The notes beneath the pieces are model-generated. The model was not told the DNA's origin. It did not search any database and was given only the letters and a program-made list of their open reading frames with translations. From Albula goreensis (Eukaryota; Chordata; Actinopteri; Albuliformes; Albulidae), in assembly GCA_022829145.1 (NCBI GenBank), contig CM040744.1, forward strand, positions 3,005,001 to 3,069,000: 64,000 bases of DNA, read 5' to 3'. Position numbers and translations under genes: made by a program. Position 1 is the stretch's first letter. Every line of letters starts with the position of its first letter. This document shows, in pieces, positions 1-13,500 of the stretch.

Positions 1-218
1 ATTGTCATCACAACCAGGGAAAGGGTTTGCACATGTAAAGATGTGGAAATCTAAATTATGAGTAAGTCACAGTTAAAAGCGAAGGCGCATAACTGTAAAT
101 ACTGCTGAATAAACATTATGTATCTAAAGTCAGAAGATGAAAATATCTCCACAGTGACCCTGAACCATCCTCCATCCAATAGTTTCAGAGTGAAATATGA
201 GTCTCTTACCACTGAACT

Positions 219-434
219 GTGTGTGTGTGTGTGAGACAGAGAGTGGGTGTGTGACAGTACGTTTCTGTGTATTCCAGAGCCTCTGTACGTACGCGTGTTT
301 TAAAAATGTATTTATTATTACATTTTAACAGACCAAAAAATGTGGTATTTAATTAAAATCACATGTAAGGAAATACACCCCCGTATGTACACACACACAG
401 TTTCTGTCCCTTCCTGGCTCCCGCCCTCACACAT

Positions 435-471
<37 letters not shown>

Positions 472-905
472 GACACAGGGTTACGGTTGGAGGCAGTGGC
501 AGTGAGACTAAGAGGAGCCAGAGGAACAGAGAGGGGGAAGACGCGCCCCATTACTAATGTAGAAGCCCCATCCCCCTATCCATCATTCAACAACAGGGTC
601 TGCCAGGATACAGTCATGCAGACAGGCACATACCTGTGTGTGCATGTGTGTGTCAGTGTGCATGTGTGTCTGTGTGTGAAAGTATGTGTGTATGTCTGTG
701 TGTGAGACAGAGACTGTGTGTCCCTGTTTTGAGTGTGTGCGTGCGTGTGTGTTTGTGCGTGAATATGCGTGAAAGTGTGTGTGCATGTCTGTGTGTGAGA
801 CATAGACTGTGTGTCAATGCGTGTGTGTCTATGTGTGAGACGAAAAATGTATGTGTGTGTGTGTGTGAGAGAGAGAGAGACAGAGAAAGAGAGCGTGCGT
901 ATGTC
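219..905. repeat. CA/TG-rich simple repeats
   Basis: A pure (CA)n run at about 437-469 is followed by degenerate TG-rich sequence with GTGTGAGACA units from about 635 to 905. The apparent reading frames here (cysteine/valine or histidine/threonine only) are by-products of the dinucleotide repeat. Confidence 0.9.
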
Positions 906-1042
906 TGTATGTAGTTATTAATTCACAGGGACCATGTGAAATTACTGACATGAATTTCACAATATGAAAGTTGATTCATCATTCCAGAGTTAGCGTCAGC
1001 TAATGTCCATCTGCGGTCCCATATGTGAGTCTGTGTAAGGGG

Positions 1043-1075
<33 letters not shown>

Positions 1076-1494
1076 CACGTCAGGACAGAGGGATAAAGAG
1101 AGAGAGCAATGCATTTGGAAACATTAGTTGAGTATCATCCATTTGTTTCATGTTTTTCATATGGAAATCCTCTTCTTGGGCAGCAGGAGCCCTGCCCCCT
1201 GTCCATGCCCCGCCCCCTGCCCCGCCCCCTGCCCCACCCATGCCCAAGGCAGCCCGGCAGACCCAGACAGGGAGCTGGGCTAATGCAGTGTCTTGTCTCT
1301 ATCTCTTTGCCTTAAATTATTCATTTTCACACATTCTGCACTGAACCGTGCACCTCTCCACAAACATCATCCCTCCCCCGATTGGCAGGATTACTCCAGC
1401 AAATCTCTTCCGACTGGATGAAGTATGCCACCCAATCTCTCCCCTGATTGGCCAATTAGTCCATCGCATCTTTCCCCAGTTCAGATCGGGACCT

Positions 1495-1615
1495 GTAGAG
1501 TGACTGCGCCGCTCAGCTGCGGGACTGCAGAGTGACTGCGCAGCTCAGCTGGGGCAGTGCAGAGTGACTGCGCAGCTCAGCTGGGGGACTGCAGAGCGAC
1601 TGCGCAGTTTAGCAG
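1495..1615. repeat. About 36-bp tandem repeat, three to four copies
   Basis: GAGTGACTGCGCAGCTCAGC followed by a short G-rich spacer recurs with small changes. It lies in the ntrk2 intron. Confidence 0.8.
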
Positions 1616-3539
1616 CTTAGCTGTCTGAGACTGGTTGGGCCTCTTCTCTAATAAAACTAGCATCTCTGCTGTACATTCATTTTATGGAACTGGGAAAAAA
1701 AGGATATTTCATTCGTGTTAAAATATGTTTTTTTTTAAATTATGAGTGTTTTCACAGTGTGTCTCCCCCCCTCCTCTCTCTCTAATGGAGGGTTCATTGC
1801 GCCTCTGGCCCTGGGTTCGACGACCTGGGTTAGATGACAAGCCCCAGTGCTTCTGAGGGGTTGTTTTGAAATAAAGCAAACCCTGAAGGAGACAGAACAA
1901 AAAAAAAACACAACCAAACAAATAAGGAAAGAAGCAAAAAACAGGAAATGGTTTAAACAGTACAAAAAAAACATAAATAATAACAGGAAAATGGTTAAAT
2001 GGGCACACAACTGGATCATGATGGATCATGGGTAATAAAAAAATATAACCAATAATTTGATATTTTGTTGATGTTTAGAGTAATGCACTTAATGCTGATA
2101 ATACACCACAGTGTAAAGAAAACCTATCCCTCCAGTGTAACCCTCCAGTGTAAGCCTCGAGTGTAACCTTCCAGTGTAACCCTCTGTGAATCCAGAATTT
2201 TGCACTGTCTGGATGTCGTCATTCAATTTCTGATGGAGCTATCCAAATTTCACAAAATGGCCGCATCTAGCCACCTCTGGTGAATCCAGTGAGGAAAAAG
2301 TTGATGTTGATTTATATTATGCAACTTAGCTGCAGAATTTCACAGTAATGACAGTGCAGCTACCAACCAAAAGGAGAACCCAAACTAACCTTGTATGAGT
2401 TGCGCACAGTAGCCTCAAACTAACCTGGCACGAGTCGCGTACAGTAGCCAATTGGTTTTGTTTTCCTTGGGCACTAAATGACGAGCATGATTCCAGTGGC
2501 TGATGCAAGACAAAAAGTGACGAAATCTGTGTTTCACGAGTTGAATCTAGGAACTGGATAATTCTTCCTATCATGTTTTGTATCATTTGCTGCATAAATG
2601 ACAACTTAATGGGGGAGTGATCTGTGCTAATTTAGCTAGCGTCCATCCTGCCTACCTGACCCTGGGCTGCCTGCTTTCACAGAAACTCACACTTCAGCTG
2701 CTGATGGACTCTAATATACCCGCACAAACATTATGCATCATCAGGGACAGTGACATCATGGCTGTGACATCACACAGATTAGGGGCGTGGTTTAGTGGTT
2801 AGATTGGGTGTTAGTGGTAGTTAGCAAGGTGAGCTCTCGGGAGAATGAGGTTTCCGTGACACCCACAACAGGCGGAGCTATGAGGAGCCGTCACTCATTG
2901 ACTTTTCTGAACCAATCAGAAAGCCTCACTCCCCATGGCCTGACACAATGATTGGTTAAACTCAGTCAGTGCTGAATGCGCGTGCAAGCTCCACCCATCT
3001 GTGGTGCCATGAAACCTCGGTATCTCCCATCACTAGTGAGTGTTAGTCCTGCTGTGAGGAGTGAGGATGTTCACACTCGGCTCTGATCTTGGCAGCTGAG
3101 CTACGATCAAAGAATGGAGGTGAACCCTTTAGTCATTATTGATCCCATGGAACGTGTCGCAAAATGTTGGGGTGGGGGGGTGGAGGGTTCCCCCCTCGCC
3201 TCATAATTCTCTGGTGGAGCTGTCAAGATGATTCTCTCTCCCTCCAGCTCAGGCTGGTTTATGCTCAGTGTTCTGGGGCAAAATGGCTGCCGTGCATCAC
3301 CCAGGTGGGGACCACACAGCTAAGGTGTTTGAGTAGCCCCCTACTGGTAAAGTGCATTAGGGAATTAAAAAAACACTCCATTATGAAACCCCACCTTAAC
3401 ACACACACACACACACACACACACACTTATTCAGAGCTCCTCTACCATAAACAACTGAAAAACAGTTCCAACCCACAATGGGTGCTCCCAGAACAGAGAT
3501 GGGTCTTGTGAATGGTTATTTGTCTGTCACAGTACATCA

Positions 3540-3850
3540 CCGTGCAGTATGCAGACATTTTGTAAATGTAGTGCAGTGTACAGACAGCTGTAGCAGACAT
3601 ATGCAAACTTAGTACAGTATGCACCATCATGGCTACTGTGCTCATCGCATAGTATTCACTCAGCTATTGCAGACACTGAGAGTAGATGGGTATTGCAGAC
3701 GTAGCACAATATGCAAACAGTGATTGCAGATTTAGTACATGTGCAGATTTATACTGTAGATGTAGTGCAGCATGCAGATGCATGCTGTAGATTTAATACA
3801 GTTTGCAGATAGCTATTAAAGATGTTGTGCAGTATGTGAATAGATACTGT
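3540..3850. repeat. Degenerate tandem repeat
   Basis: Diverged units of the form TGCAGATNTAGTGCAGTATG recur at roughly 40-60 bp spacing. Confidence 0.6.
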
Positions 3851-5773
3851 TGAGGATCAGTTTCAGCTTGCCCCATTATTTTGAAGTGTAAAAATATTTT
3901 CGACATGACTTTTGACAGCCATCAGAAAAAGACCCATCCTTTTTCAGAGGAATGTTTTGCTAACTCAATACCTGGGATGCAACTGAGTGTGCTCGAAAAG
4001 CAAAGCCCATTCCAACAAAAACAGCAGCCTGTTTCCGTCTGGTTTAAAAATGGAGATGTGCTACGTCTCCCTCTGACGCCCTGCGTTAGTGGGGCGAAAC
4101 GTTCGCCAGCGCTACGCACATCTTTGGAATGACCTCCGGACCGACGTCGGGAGCAATGGAAATGTCCGTTTTCCCGAGCGGCTCTCGAAAACCCATTTTC
4201 ACGGCACAACTCTTAACACTCAAAACATTTATGTATGAGGAAATGGTGCTCTGCTGTATGAGAGCTGTGCGGCAATTCCCGAAGCATGTTGAGGTTGTTT
4301 ATACCACGCTGCCTATACGAATGTGTGCTCTGAACCTATCTCTATTATTTTATTTGAACAAATACAATTAACATGTTATTATTATTATGATTATTACTAT
4401 TTTCTTCATTAGAGATGAAATGCACCTATTCTTTGGATGTTTAGATCATGTGTGCTCTGGGCCTTACTGTGCCTGTTTTCTCAGCACACCGATTCACCTC
4501 ACCTATCACCTGACCGACGGAGGGTGAGGACAGGATGGGAGATACTCTGCGGCTCATTTCAGACTAAGAACATGGCAAGAACGGCCAATCAGCCCAACAA
4601 AGCCCTTCCCAACAATTTACCTGCAGCCTGCAGCTGTAGCCGCTGAAGCCAGCATATATCACCGCTTGTGTAAGCAGGTATTTTAGCCAGGGTCGTTAGG
4701 GGAAGCCAGCATAAACACCATCCCTCCGGGGACCGAAGCGCCCACCCCTGGCCTACAGAGCATCCAGCACTGTGTCCATCCTGGGCTTTAACACTCCCAG
4801 GGTCTCTGCATCCATCACATGACCTAGCAGGCTGTTCTAACCATTGACAACTTTGTGTGTGAAAAAAAATTCTTTGTGGCATTAGTTGTGTGGCAGCATT
4901 TCGCTGAGTGATGTCAGTGTATTCCTCTATCATGAAGAATCACTGTCAGTGACTGACTGTAGAATATTCACAGTAATTAGAAGGTGTTTCTTTGGGTAAA
5001 TAGAAAGTTAAAACTGCACACTGGTAACAATGAATTCTGCTAAAACTGCTGAACTGAACTGCAGAGAAACGTGAGGAAGTTCCATGTCCAACATTCAAAG
5101 CCAAATTTCCCTTGTAAAGCAGTCCTAATTAGTGGGTATAGGAACCAGTAAAAACACAGGTGTTGTGAGGAACACAGGAGAACATTGGACCCTCATTGTG
5201 AGGACCAATAAATACACACATTTCTTGGAGTTGTCAGGCCCAAAACAGGGCCTGGATTTTCTCAGACAGGCTGAATGACAGACTGTCAGCTTGTCAACTC
5301 AAGGTACAGAGTGTGACCTGTCCAAATTCTGAACCAATACCTCAAACTACCATCCTATCCCACCCTCCTCCCCACAGCTGAGACACCAGTCTAAGAGACA
5401 TTGCTCAGCAATTACAGCAATCCGATTTGCTGTGATTGGTTAGAAAACATTGGGTGGGTGGGTTTATCTCTCTGGATCTATTGCCTGACATGTAGCGGAG
5501 TGCTACAGGCCTGGTTGACAGTAATATTCTCGCCCTACAGGACACTTAGAGAGAAAGGCCTCCTTGACCTTTGACCTTTGGCCCCTGACCTCTGAAGTGG
5601 ATGCAGAGCAGACTAGAGCACCCCTGAAGTGTCCCTCGGCTCCAGGAGCGGCCCCTCCCTGGCGGGAGGTAGTCCACAGAGCTTTCGGGCGAGACCCCAC
5701 CCTCTCACCTGGGGAACAGGTACACAGGGATAACGCTGGGTACACAGTGGTATGGAGCAGTGGGGAGGGGAAG

Positions 5774-5815
5774 AGGGAGGGAGGAAGGAAGGAAGGAAGG
5801 AGGGAGAGAGGAAAA
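5774..5815. repeat. GGAA-type microsatellite
   Basis: Short run of GGAAGGAAGGAAGGAGGGAG. Confidence 0.8.
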
Positions 5816-5916
5816 GTGAGGAGATTCCTCTGACCTTGAGAGTGATTTATCGATCATCCAGCAAACCTTCAAGCACAGGGAAACCTGAAACCTGACCTCC
5901 TGAATCATTAATACCA

Positions 5917-6195
5917 AGTGCACACACTCCTTACACACACTCTCCCAAAAAATCTCTCGCACACACTCGCTTCCTCTCACACACATACACACACTACCTC
6001 ACACACTCACATATATGCTAACACACACTCTCTCACACATACAATCACACACTCTTTCTCTCTCTCACACACACACACACACACAGCATACTCACAGTCA
6101 CATACACAAACACACTCGCTTACTGTATCTCTAAGATACACACATGACACATGCCACAAACACATACTTCAACACACACAGTCTCTCACACCTGC
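5917..6195. repeat. CA-rich simple repeat
   Basis: Degenerate CACACTCTC/ACACAC sequence in the ntrk2 intron. Confidence 0.85.
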
Positions 6196-7406
6196 TGTGT
6201 CACAGGAAGTGTTCAGGTGTCACTTCCTGTCAGGGAACAGGGCGATTTGTCACTTGGTGCTGAAATGGGATCCCAGGGCTCCTCCTCCCCACGCAGACAC
6301 TTCGGCCCCAGAGGGATTATGGGCCGGCAGAGACACGCGCTGATCCGGCTGATATCCTGACGCCCCGAGCGGAATCTCATCCCTCTCTTCCACCCCTCCA
6401 TCCCCTCATCCCCCTCTCCTCAGCTCCTTCACACCACCGCGCTCAGGGACCGCCAATCAATCCACCCAAATTAGACACATCCACCCATCCTGCAGCTCCG
6501 CTTACATCTGCAACTGCATCAGTGATGTGCGCTGTATCCGACGGCAACCGACTGCCACAGACCGTGACCAACAGCAACCAACAGCCATAGACTGTAAACA
6601 ACCACTACCGGATTTCACCAACACTGCCACAGCTACCAACTTATTCCCCAGCTCTCTGTGATTATTTTGTAAGGGGTCAAAATTATCACACTTTGTACGA
6701 TCAATGTCCCCTTTGACACCCGTGTGTATCACCCAGCGCAAAGAAGCACACGGACATCCATAAAAGGCGCTATATTAAAACAATGGCCCCCTCCAGCCCT
6801 GAAATTCCACCCTCTAACCATAGCCCGATCCAGAACACAGTTTACGCCAAAAAGAGCATTAGAATTCTAGACTGGGGATGTATTGTGAGGTCACAATGAG
6901 GTCACAGTGAGGTCGAAGTCAGTGTTTTACGAAAAGGGCACGGCAGCCCCGATTAATGAGTTAAGAGCAAAGTCTGTTAGTAGACACTGTTAGCCAGCAT
7001 TAAAAACAACCAGCACAATCAGGCACTTCTACAAATGTGATTAGCTTCAATCTGAACAGTGAGAATATTTGGATGTTAAAAGTCGACATGCAAGAACTGA
7101 GAGCTACAGCACAGACATTCTTAACAAAGCTCATTTCACCTGCTGCTGGCAGTTTAGATAAACACCTCCTTAAATTCAACACAAGCCTCAGTCACTACAG
7201 AATTTCTTATGTCCAAAAAACAAATTCTGCATTTATTCCCAGCTGATCTATTTATTGGCTTTTTACAGGGTTACTCTGTGCTTCCTCCTTTGTTGCGCTG
7301 AAACTGTGAGCTCATACGAAAGTGTGAGAAGTTCAGTCATTTCTAAGCGCTAGCTAATGGACTGCAGATCTACCTACAAGCTGCTATGTTAAAGCGATGG
7401 ACTTAC

Positions 7407-7506
7407 CTTTGATTCCAAACTTAGAGTTTCTTCCAAATTTGAGGATGATCAACATCAGAACAAATCCAGTAAATGCCACAGCTGCGATTCCCACCACCAC
7501 GTAAAC
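7407..7506 (-). CDS. ntrk2: ntrk2 transmembrane exon
   Basis: A 100-nt exon encoding [20 protein letters not shown] followed by [12 protein letters not shown]: one membrane helix and the basic stop-transfer, as in human VYAVVVIAS...ARHSKFGMK. Acceptor TTGATAG, donor GTAAGT at 7401-7406. It ends in phase 1, as the human exon does before the full-length/T1 isoform choice. Confidence 0.95.
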
Positions 7507-10500
7507 CTATCAAAACAGGAAACACCACTCAAAAAACCGCCATGGCCAATCACATCATTCTGTATCTATTTGTGTCCCCCATGCTGGCAGAGCGAGAGCC
7601 AATCACTGCTCTGTGTGTTGAGTCATGCCCCACATACTGGCAGTGTGACAGCCAGTCATTTATCTGTGTTTTGATTAGTGTCACACATATTGACACTGCC
7701 ATAGCCAATCACATTGCCTATTGATTAGTGTCTTGAATATTGGCATCTTGATAGCCAGTCATTGGTCTGTCTGTTGCTTAGTATCCTGCCTCTGACACTG
7801 ATAGCCAATCCCAGATCTGTGTATTATTCAGACTCACACACTCTCTATGTTGATTACTATAACTTATGATAACACTGCAACAGCCAATAGCATCTGTGTG
7901 TACTGATTACTATTTATATAATAGCCAATGTCTCCAGAGTAGCCTGAAGGTTCTGTGGCCCTGCCCCCTGCTACTGGCTGTGCCCCCTGACCCCACCCTC
8001 TGCAAAATTACACTGCCACTCACTGCAGCACTGTCCTCTTGGTCCAAGGGTGTATCCTCTGTTTTTTTGAGGAGAAAAAAAGAAAAAAAAAAACAGAAAA
8101 TTACTGGTTTAAATTACTCATATAATCCTGTGTAACCCATTCATTGAATTAACTAAGGCCTAAGCCTAAGGCAGGTACATAACACAGAGACACTCACCTG
8201 CCTAAGGCAGGTACATAACACAGAGACACTTACCTGCCTAAGGCAGGTACATAACACAGAGACACTCACCTGCCTAAGGCAGGTACATAACACAGAGACA
8301 CTTACCTGCCTAAGGCAGGTACATAACACAGAGACACTTACCTGCCTAAGGCAGGTACATAACACAGAGACACTCACCTGCTTAAGGCAGGTACATAACA
8401 CAGAGACACTCACCTGCCTAAGGCAGGTACATAACACAGAGACACTCACCTGCCTAAGGCAGGTACATAACACAGAGACACTCACCTGCCTAAGGCAGGT
8501 ACATAACACAGAGACACTTACCTGTGGTGGGATCTGGGCAGCACAGAGGGTGCAGCATTGATAGGAGACAGAATAAGAGAATTTTTAGGTAATTAAACAA
8601 GTTTTGGGTTTAATCCAATATGGTAAACCCAGTATGCCACTTTAACCCATGCTTCTCACATTGCAAACCCGGTGCAGTTTATCTTCAACTGTTTATACAA
8701 TGAATTAGGGGTAACATGAGTAATAAAAGCAAATATTGGGCTCATGTTTTTAATTCCTGAGGAGTTAACTCATAATGTGTTAATGGAGACACTCACCGTA
8801 GTACAGAGGATCTGTTGATGATCCATCTACAGAGAAAACATAAACAAAAGCTCATGTAGTATACTTCAGAACGTTTTTTGCCTTCTCACAAAAGCAGATT
8901 CCCAAATACCGTGTAACACCGGTAACACCGACTACCGCGGCAAGCCTACTGCTGTGTTCCCGTGAAAAACTCACTTTCCCATGGTTCCTTCATGAAGTGG
9001 GAGAAGATGGTTTTCTGGTCCTGGCCGTACTGATTCCTGGCCACCAGGGTGTAATGGCCGTTGTTGACGTGTGTGGGGTTGTCGAGCTGCAGGCAGCCGT
9101 GGTACTCATTTTCGGTGGTGGCGTGGATCTGGGTGTTGATGTAGTCGCCCTCTGGGAGGTCGTTGCCGTTGAACAGCCATTGGAGCTTGGGCTGAGGGTT
9201 TCCCGCCACGCTGAATGGGATGCACCAGTGGTGGTCCGCCACGGCGTCCATCAGCTTAGTGATCTCCGGGGCAACTACAGAACGGAGCGGGGAACGGGGG
9301 GGAGAGGAACAGGTGACCTGAGGGAACTACAACAAGGAATAAGCGGAACAGGTGACCTATGGCGGGAAGAGGAAGAGGATGAGGAACAAACTACAATAGA
9401 GAGGACAAAAGGAGGATGAAGACAAACAGGTAACCTCTGGAGGAGGAACCACAGCAAGGAGCAGGGAGTGAAGAGGAAGAGGGTCAGTCACACCCTCCTG
9501 TGAACATTCACCAGTACAACTGGCTGTATTAAATCACTTGAACGAGAGATGTAAACCCTGTTTAACCTGTGTTTCTGGAGTGAGACACACCCTGTGTAAC
9601 CTGTGTTTCTGGAGTGAGACACGCCCTGTGTAACCTGTGTTTCTGGAGAGAGACACGCCCTGTGTAACCTGTGTTTCTGGAGTGAGACACGCCCTGTGTA
9701 ACCTGTGTTTCTGGAGTGAGACGCGCCCTGTGTAACCTGTGTTTCTGGAGTGAGACACGCCCTGTGTAACCTGTGTTTCTGGAGTGAGACGCGCCCTGTG
9801 TAACCTGTGTTTCTGGAGTGAGACACGCCCTGTGTAACCTGTGTTTCTGGAGTGAGACACACCCTGTGTAACCTGTGTTTCTGGAGAGAGACACACCCTG
9901 TGTAACCTGTGTTTCTGGAGAGAGACACGCCCTGTGTAACCTGTGTTTCTGGAGTGAGACACGCCCTGTGTAACCTGTGTTTCTGGAGTGAGACGCGCCC
10001 TGTGTAACCTGTGTTTCTGGAGTGAGACACGCCCTGTGTAACCTGTGTTTCTGGAGTGAGACGCGCCCTGTGTAACCTGTGTTTCTGGAGTGAGACACGC
10101 CCTGTGTAACCTGTGTTTCTGGAGTGAGACGCGCCCTGTGTAACCTGTGTTTCTGGAGTGAGACATGCCCTGTGTAACCTGTGTTTCTGGAGTGAGAGAG
10201 ACCTTGTGTTTCTGGAGTGAGACACGCCCTGTGTAACCTGTGTTTCTGGAGTGAGAGAGACTTACACTGAATGTCCAGGATGGCAGAGGAGGAGTTTTCC
10301 CCGACAGTGTTCTCGGCAGTGCAGGACACGCTGCGGCCGCTGTCACTGGAGGAAAGGTTACTGAGCCGCAGCTCTGAGGTCAGACCTGAGGTGTTCACCT
10401 GCAGGACAGACAGAACCACCTGTATATCACACACAACGCCCTGTACAGCACACACACCAAGCATTTACCTGCAGGACAGATAAAACGCCCTGCATACCAT

Positions 10501-13500
10501 ACAACATCATAGTAGTCCTGGTGTCAGTGTTATGTTGTGGAGCAGTGCTGGTGTCAGTGTTACTGTAAGTGTTATTTTATGGAATAGTTCTAGTATCAAT
10601 GTTAATTTATGGAGTAGTGCTGGTGTCAGTGTTACTGTAGGCTGTAGTGCTGGTGTCAGTGTTACCTTGTAGTAGGAGAAGAGCGTGCTGAGGTTCCACT
10701 GTAGCTGGGGAGTGGGTGAGCCTGAGGTCTGGCACACCAGAGCGGCGCTCTCCCCCTCCAGCCTGGTAATGATGGAGGGGCTGACCTTCACCATTGGAAT
10801 GACTGAGAACAGAGAAACACACTAATTCAGCACAAACTCAGCACAAACTCCACACAAACTCAACACAAAGTACACACTAACTCAGCACAAACTCAGCACA
10901 AACTCCACACAAACTCAACACAAAGTACACACTAACTCAGCACAAACTCTACACTAACTTAGCACAAACTCCACACTAACTCAGCACAAACTCCACACTA
11001 AATCAACACGATCTCAGCACAAACACCACACTAACTCAGTACAAACTCAGCACAAACTCCACACTAACTCAGCACTAACTCAGCTCAAACTCCACACTAA
11101 CTCAGAACTAACTCAGCTCAAACTCCACACTAACTCTCTCTGCTATAAGCCTGGTGAAAGCAGTGCAGTTCAGAGTGATAGTGCCAGGTTTACACCTCTC
11201 TGCTATAAGCCTGGTGAAAGCAGTGCAGTTCAGAGTGATAGTGCCAGGTTTATACCTCTCTGCTATAAGCCTGGTGAAAGCAGTGCAGTTCAGAGTGATA
11301 GTGCCAGGTTTATACCTCTCTGATGTAAGCCTGGTGAAAGCAGTGCAGTTCAGAGTGACAGTGCCAGGTTTATACCTCTCTGCTGTAAGCCTGGTTAAAG
11401 CAGTGCAGTTCCCGGCAGTATAAACCTGTCCACATTTGGGAAGAGTCCAGTCAAATATTTACCTCACCATACAAGGCGGATGTGTATCACAAACGGCGCT
11501 CTGACTGGCCCTGTCCCTGCCATGGCTGTCACTGTGACAGTAAGTGCAGCTGCAGACGGTAACACCAGAATGTCCTGAGATCTCTCCAGGTCTCACTGTC
11601 TGAGTCTCTAAAACTAACGCGACCCAAAAACCCTGGAGACCCTCTCAGAGACAGAGCTGTGCTCAAACCATGGCCGGGGGAGAGGGAGAGAGACCAGCCC
11701 CGCTCTGCACCTGGGCAGATGCACTTTAACCTTGGGCCTGACCTTGGGCCCGAGGGCCGGGGGATGGGAAGCTGATCCCAGGTCAGTCTGAGCAGCCCTG
11801 ATGAAGGTTTTATTCCCCAGGGCAGGGTGACCCCAGACCCACGCCTGCCCCTCAGCCGCTGCATGTGCAGCTTCAGTAAGGCCAGTTAGTGAGGTGATCC
11901 AAATAGATCTCTCCGCACAGCTAGTCTCCAACTCCACACACCTGCCTGTGACTCCACACACCTTCCTGTGACTCCACACACCTTCCTGTGACTCCTCACA
12001 CCTGCCTGTGACTCTACACACCTGCCTGTGACTCCACACACCTTCCTGCTTCTCTCCCCAAAGTCTAATTCATCTAAACCTAAAACCGGTTACACACCTG
12101 ATAAAAACAGAGAAATAAGTTATATGTGGATGAGCATGTGTGAGTGTGTGTTTGTCTCTCTGTCAGTCTGTCTGTGAGCATGTATATGTCAAATATTTAG
12201 CCTGGCTTTACCATTTTGGATTGCATATTTGTGTCCAAGTGATGTGGACTCCAAAACTAAACTTACAGCTTAATACTCATATTCAAAGGCAAAAAAAACC
12301 CAAGTGTGTAGAGCACCCCCACTCTGGACCAATCATTACGCAGCCAGATTATCTGATCTCGACCAATCATCACATAGCCAGAGAGGATCTGATCAGGACC
12401 AATCACCACTCAGCTGGACGTATGGAGGAGGAGCACCAAGCTTCAATGAATTTTCAACCAATCAAATGAGCGTATCCTCTTTAAGGGCTTTTGCTATGAA
12501 AGAGCACATTCCAAACGAAACACTAGCTTGTCTTCCATAAAACAGAGGATGCTGAAGAGAACTTATGTTATACTGTAAAAGTCTGTTTTGACTGAATGCC
12601 TGAAAGACCCCAAAGAGGTCACGCTTGTTTGAATAAACCCAGGCCTTATTCTTTTGACTCAAATACTTCCACAAGTTAGTCACATTTTGGTAATTCTATC
12701 CTCAAAAAAATCTGATAAAATATTGTGAAAATAAACAAAAACTTTTAATTTCTGTTTATAATTTAGTATAATTTTTGTCATGGAAATGTAAAAGTAATTA
12801 ATGTACCTACAGACAGTCGCTCACCAACATTACACTTTATGCCACTGTAGATGAGACTCAGATGAATAATATTTTACCAAATAATATATAAATAATATAT
12901 TTTACTAAACTTAATATTTCTGTAAATAGCCATATCCAAATATTAACGCTAACTCAAGGGTGACCAAAAATCTAAACAAAAATGTGACCAAAATCATATT
13001 TTTTTTGTGAGGACATTTGATTTGATTTGATAATTAGATTTTGAGAACTCTTTCTGCAAGATGTTGTTAGAGTTCTGAACTTCTCTGCTCCAGAAATATT
13101 TCATTTGCACCAGTGTTATGAATTTTAAGGCTAATCGTTAGCTGTAAATAAATCATGTCATATTCCAAAATGTATCTGTAAATGGATATAATGTTTAATC
13201 AAGGTGAGCGCACATAGCATTAGCATCTAGCAAGCTGACTGGCAATTCTTTTTTCATTTGTTTGTACCAAGACATGAGTTTCCAGTACCGATTTTTAGTC
13301 ATCATATTTTTCACTCCAACTTCCCAGAGAAACGTTGTTACTTTCATTCTTATTGTAAAGAATTTAAATTCTCCTCATAGTTATTGGTGACTGAATTATT
13401 CTTTGTTTATTTTCATCATTATTTTGTTGATTTTTGTTTGTCATTTTTGTTGAGGTTTGTTAAATCACCTCTGTTTGATTTCAAGTTTTTAATTTGTAAG

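Larger units (their letters stand above)
1..7406 (-). other. ntrk2 intron after the transmembrane exon
   Basis: I see no exon with family similarity here. The stretch holds CA/TG microsatellites (219-905, 1047-1074, 3403-3426, 5917-6195), short tandem arrays and unremarkable AT-rich DNA. In the family this intron is very long, so kinase-domain exons to the left of the window are expected. Confidence 0.75.

Noticed and set aside
1790-1840. tRNA B-box-like GGGTTCGACGACC
   Set aside because: No matching A box or cloverleaf nearby.
3922-4209. 95-codon minus-strand frame in ntrk2 intron
   Set aside because: No similarity to the ntrk2 kinase domain or the truncated-isoform tail, and no good splice borders.
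8153-8509. 118-codon frame of [12 protein letters not shown] repeats
   Set aside because: By-product of the 36-bp array; the ntrk2 phase in this intron is different and meets a stop.
9488-10464. Three overlapping minus-strand open frames of 245-300 codons
   Set aside because: They are frames of a 34-bp minisatellite without stops; only the 10266-10398 part is a real ntrk2 exon.
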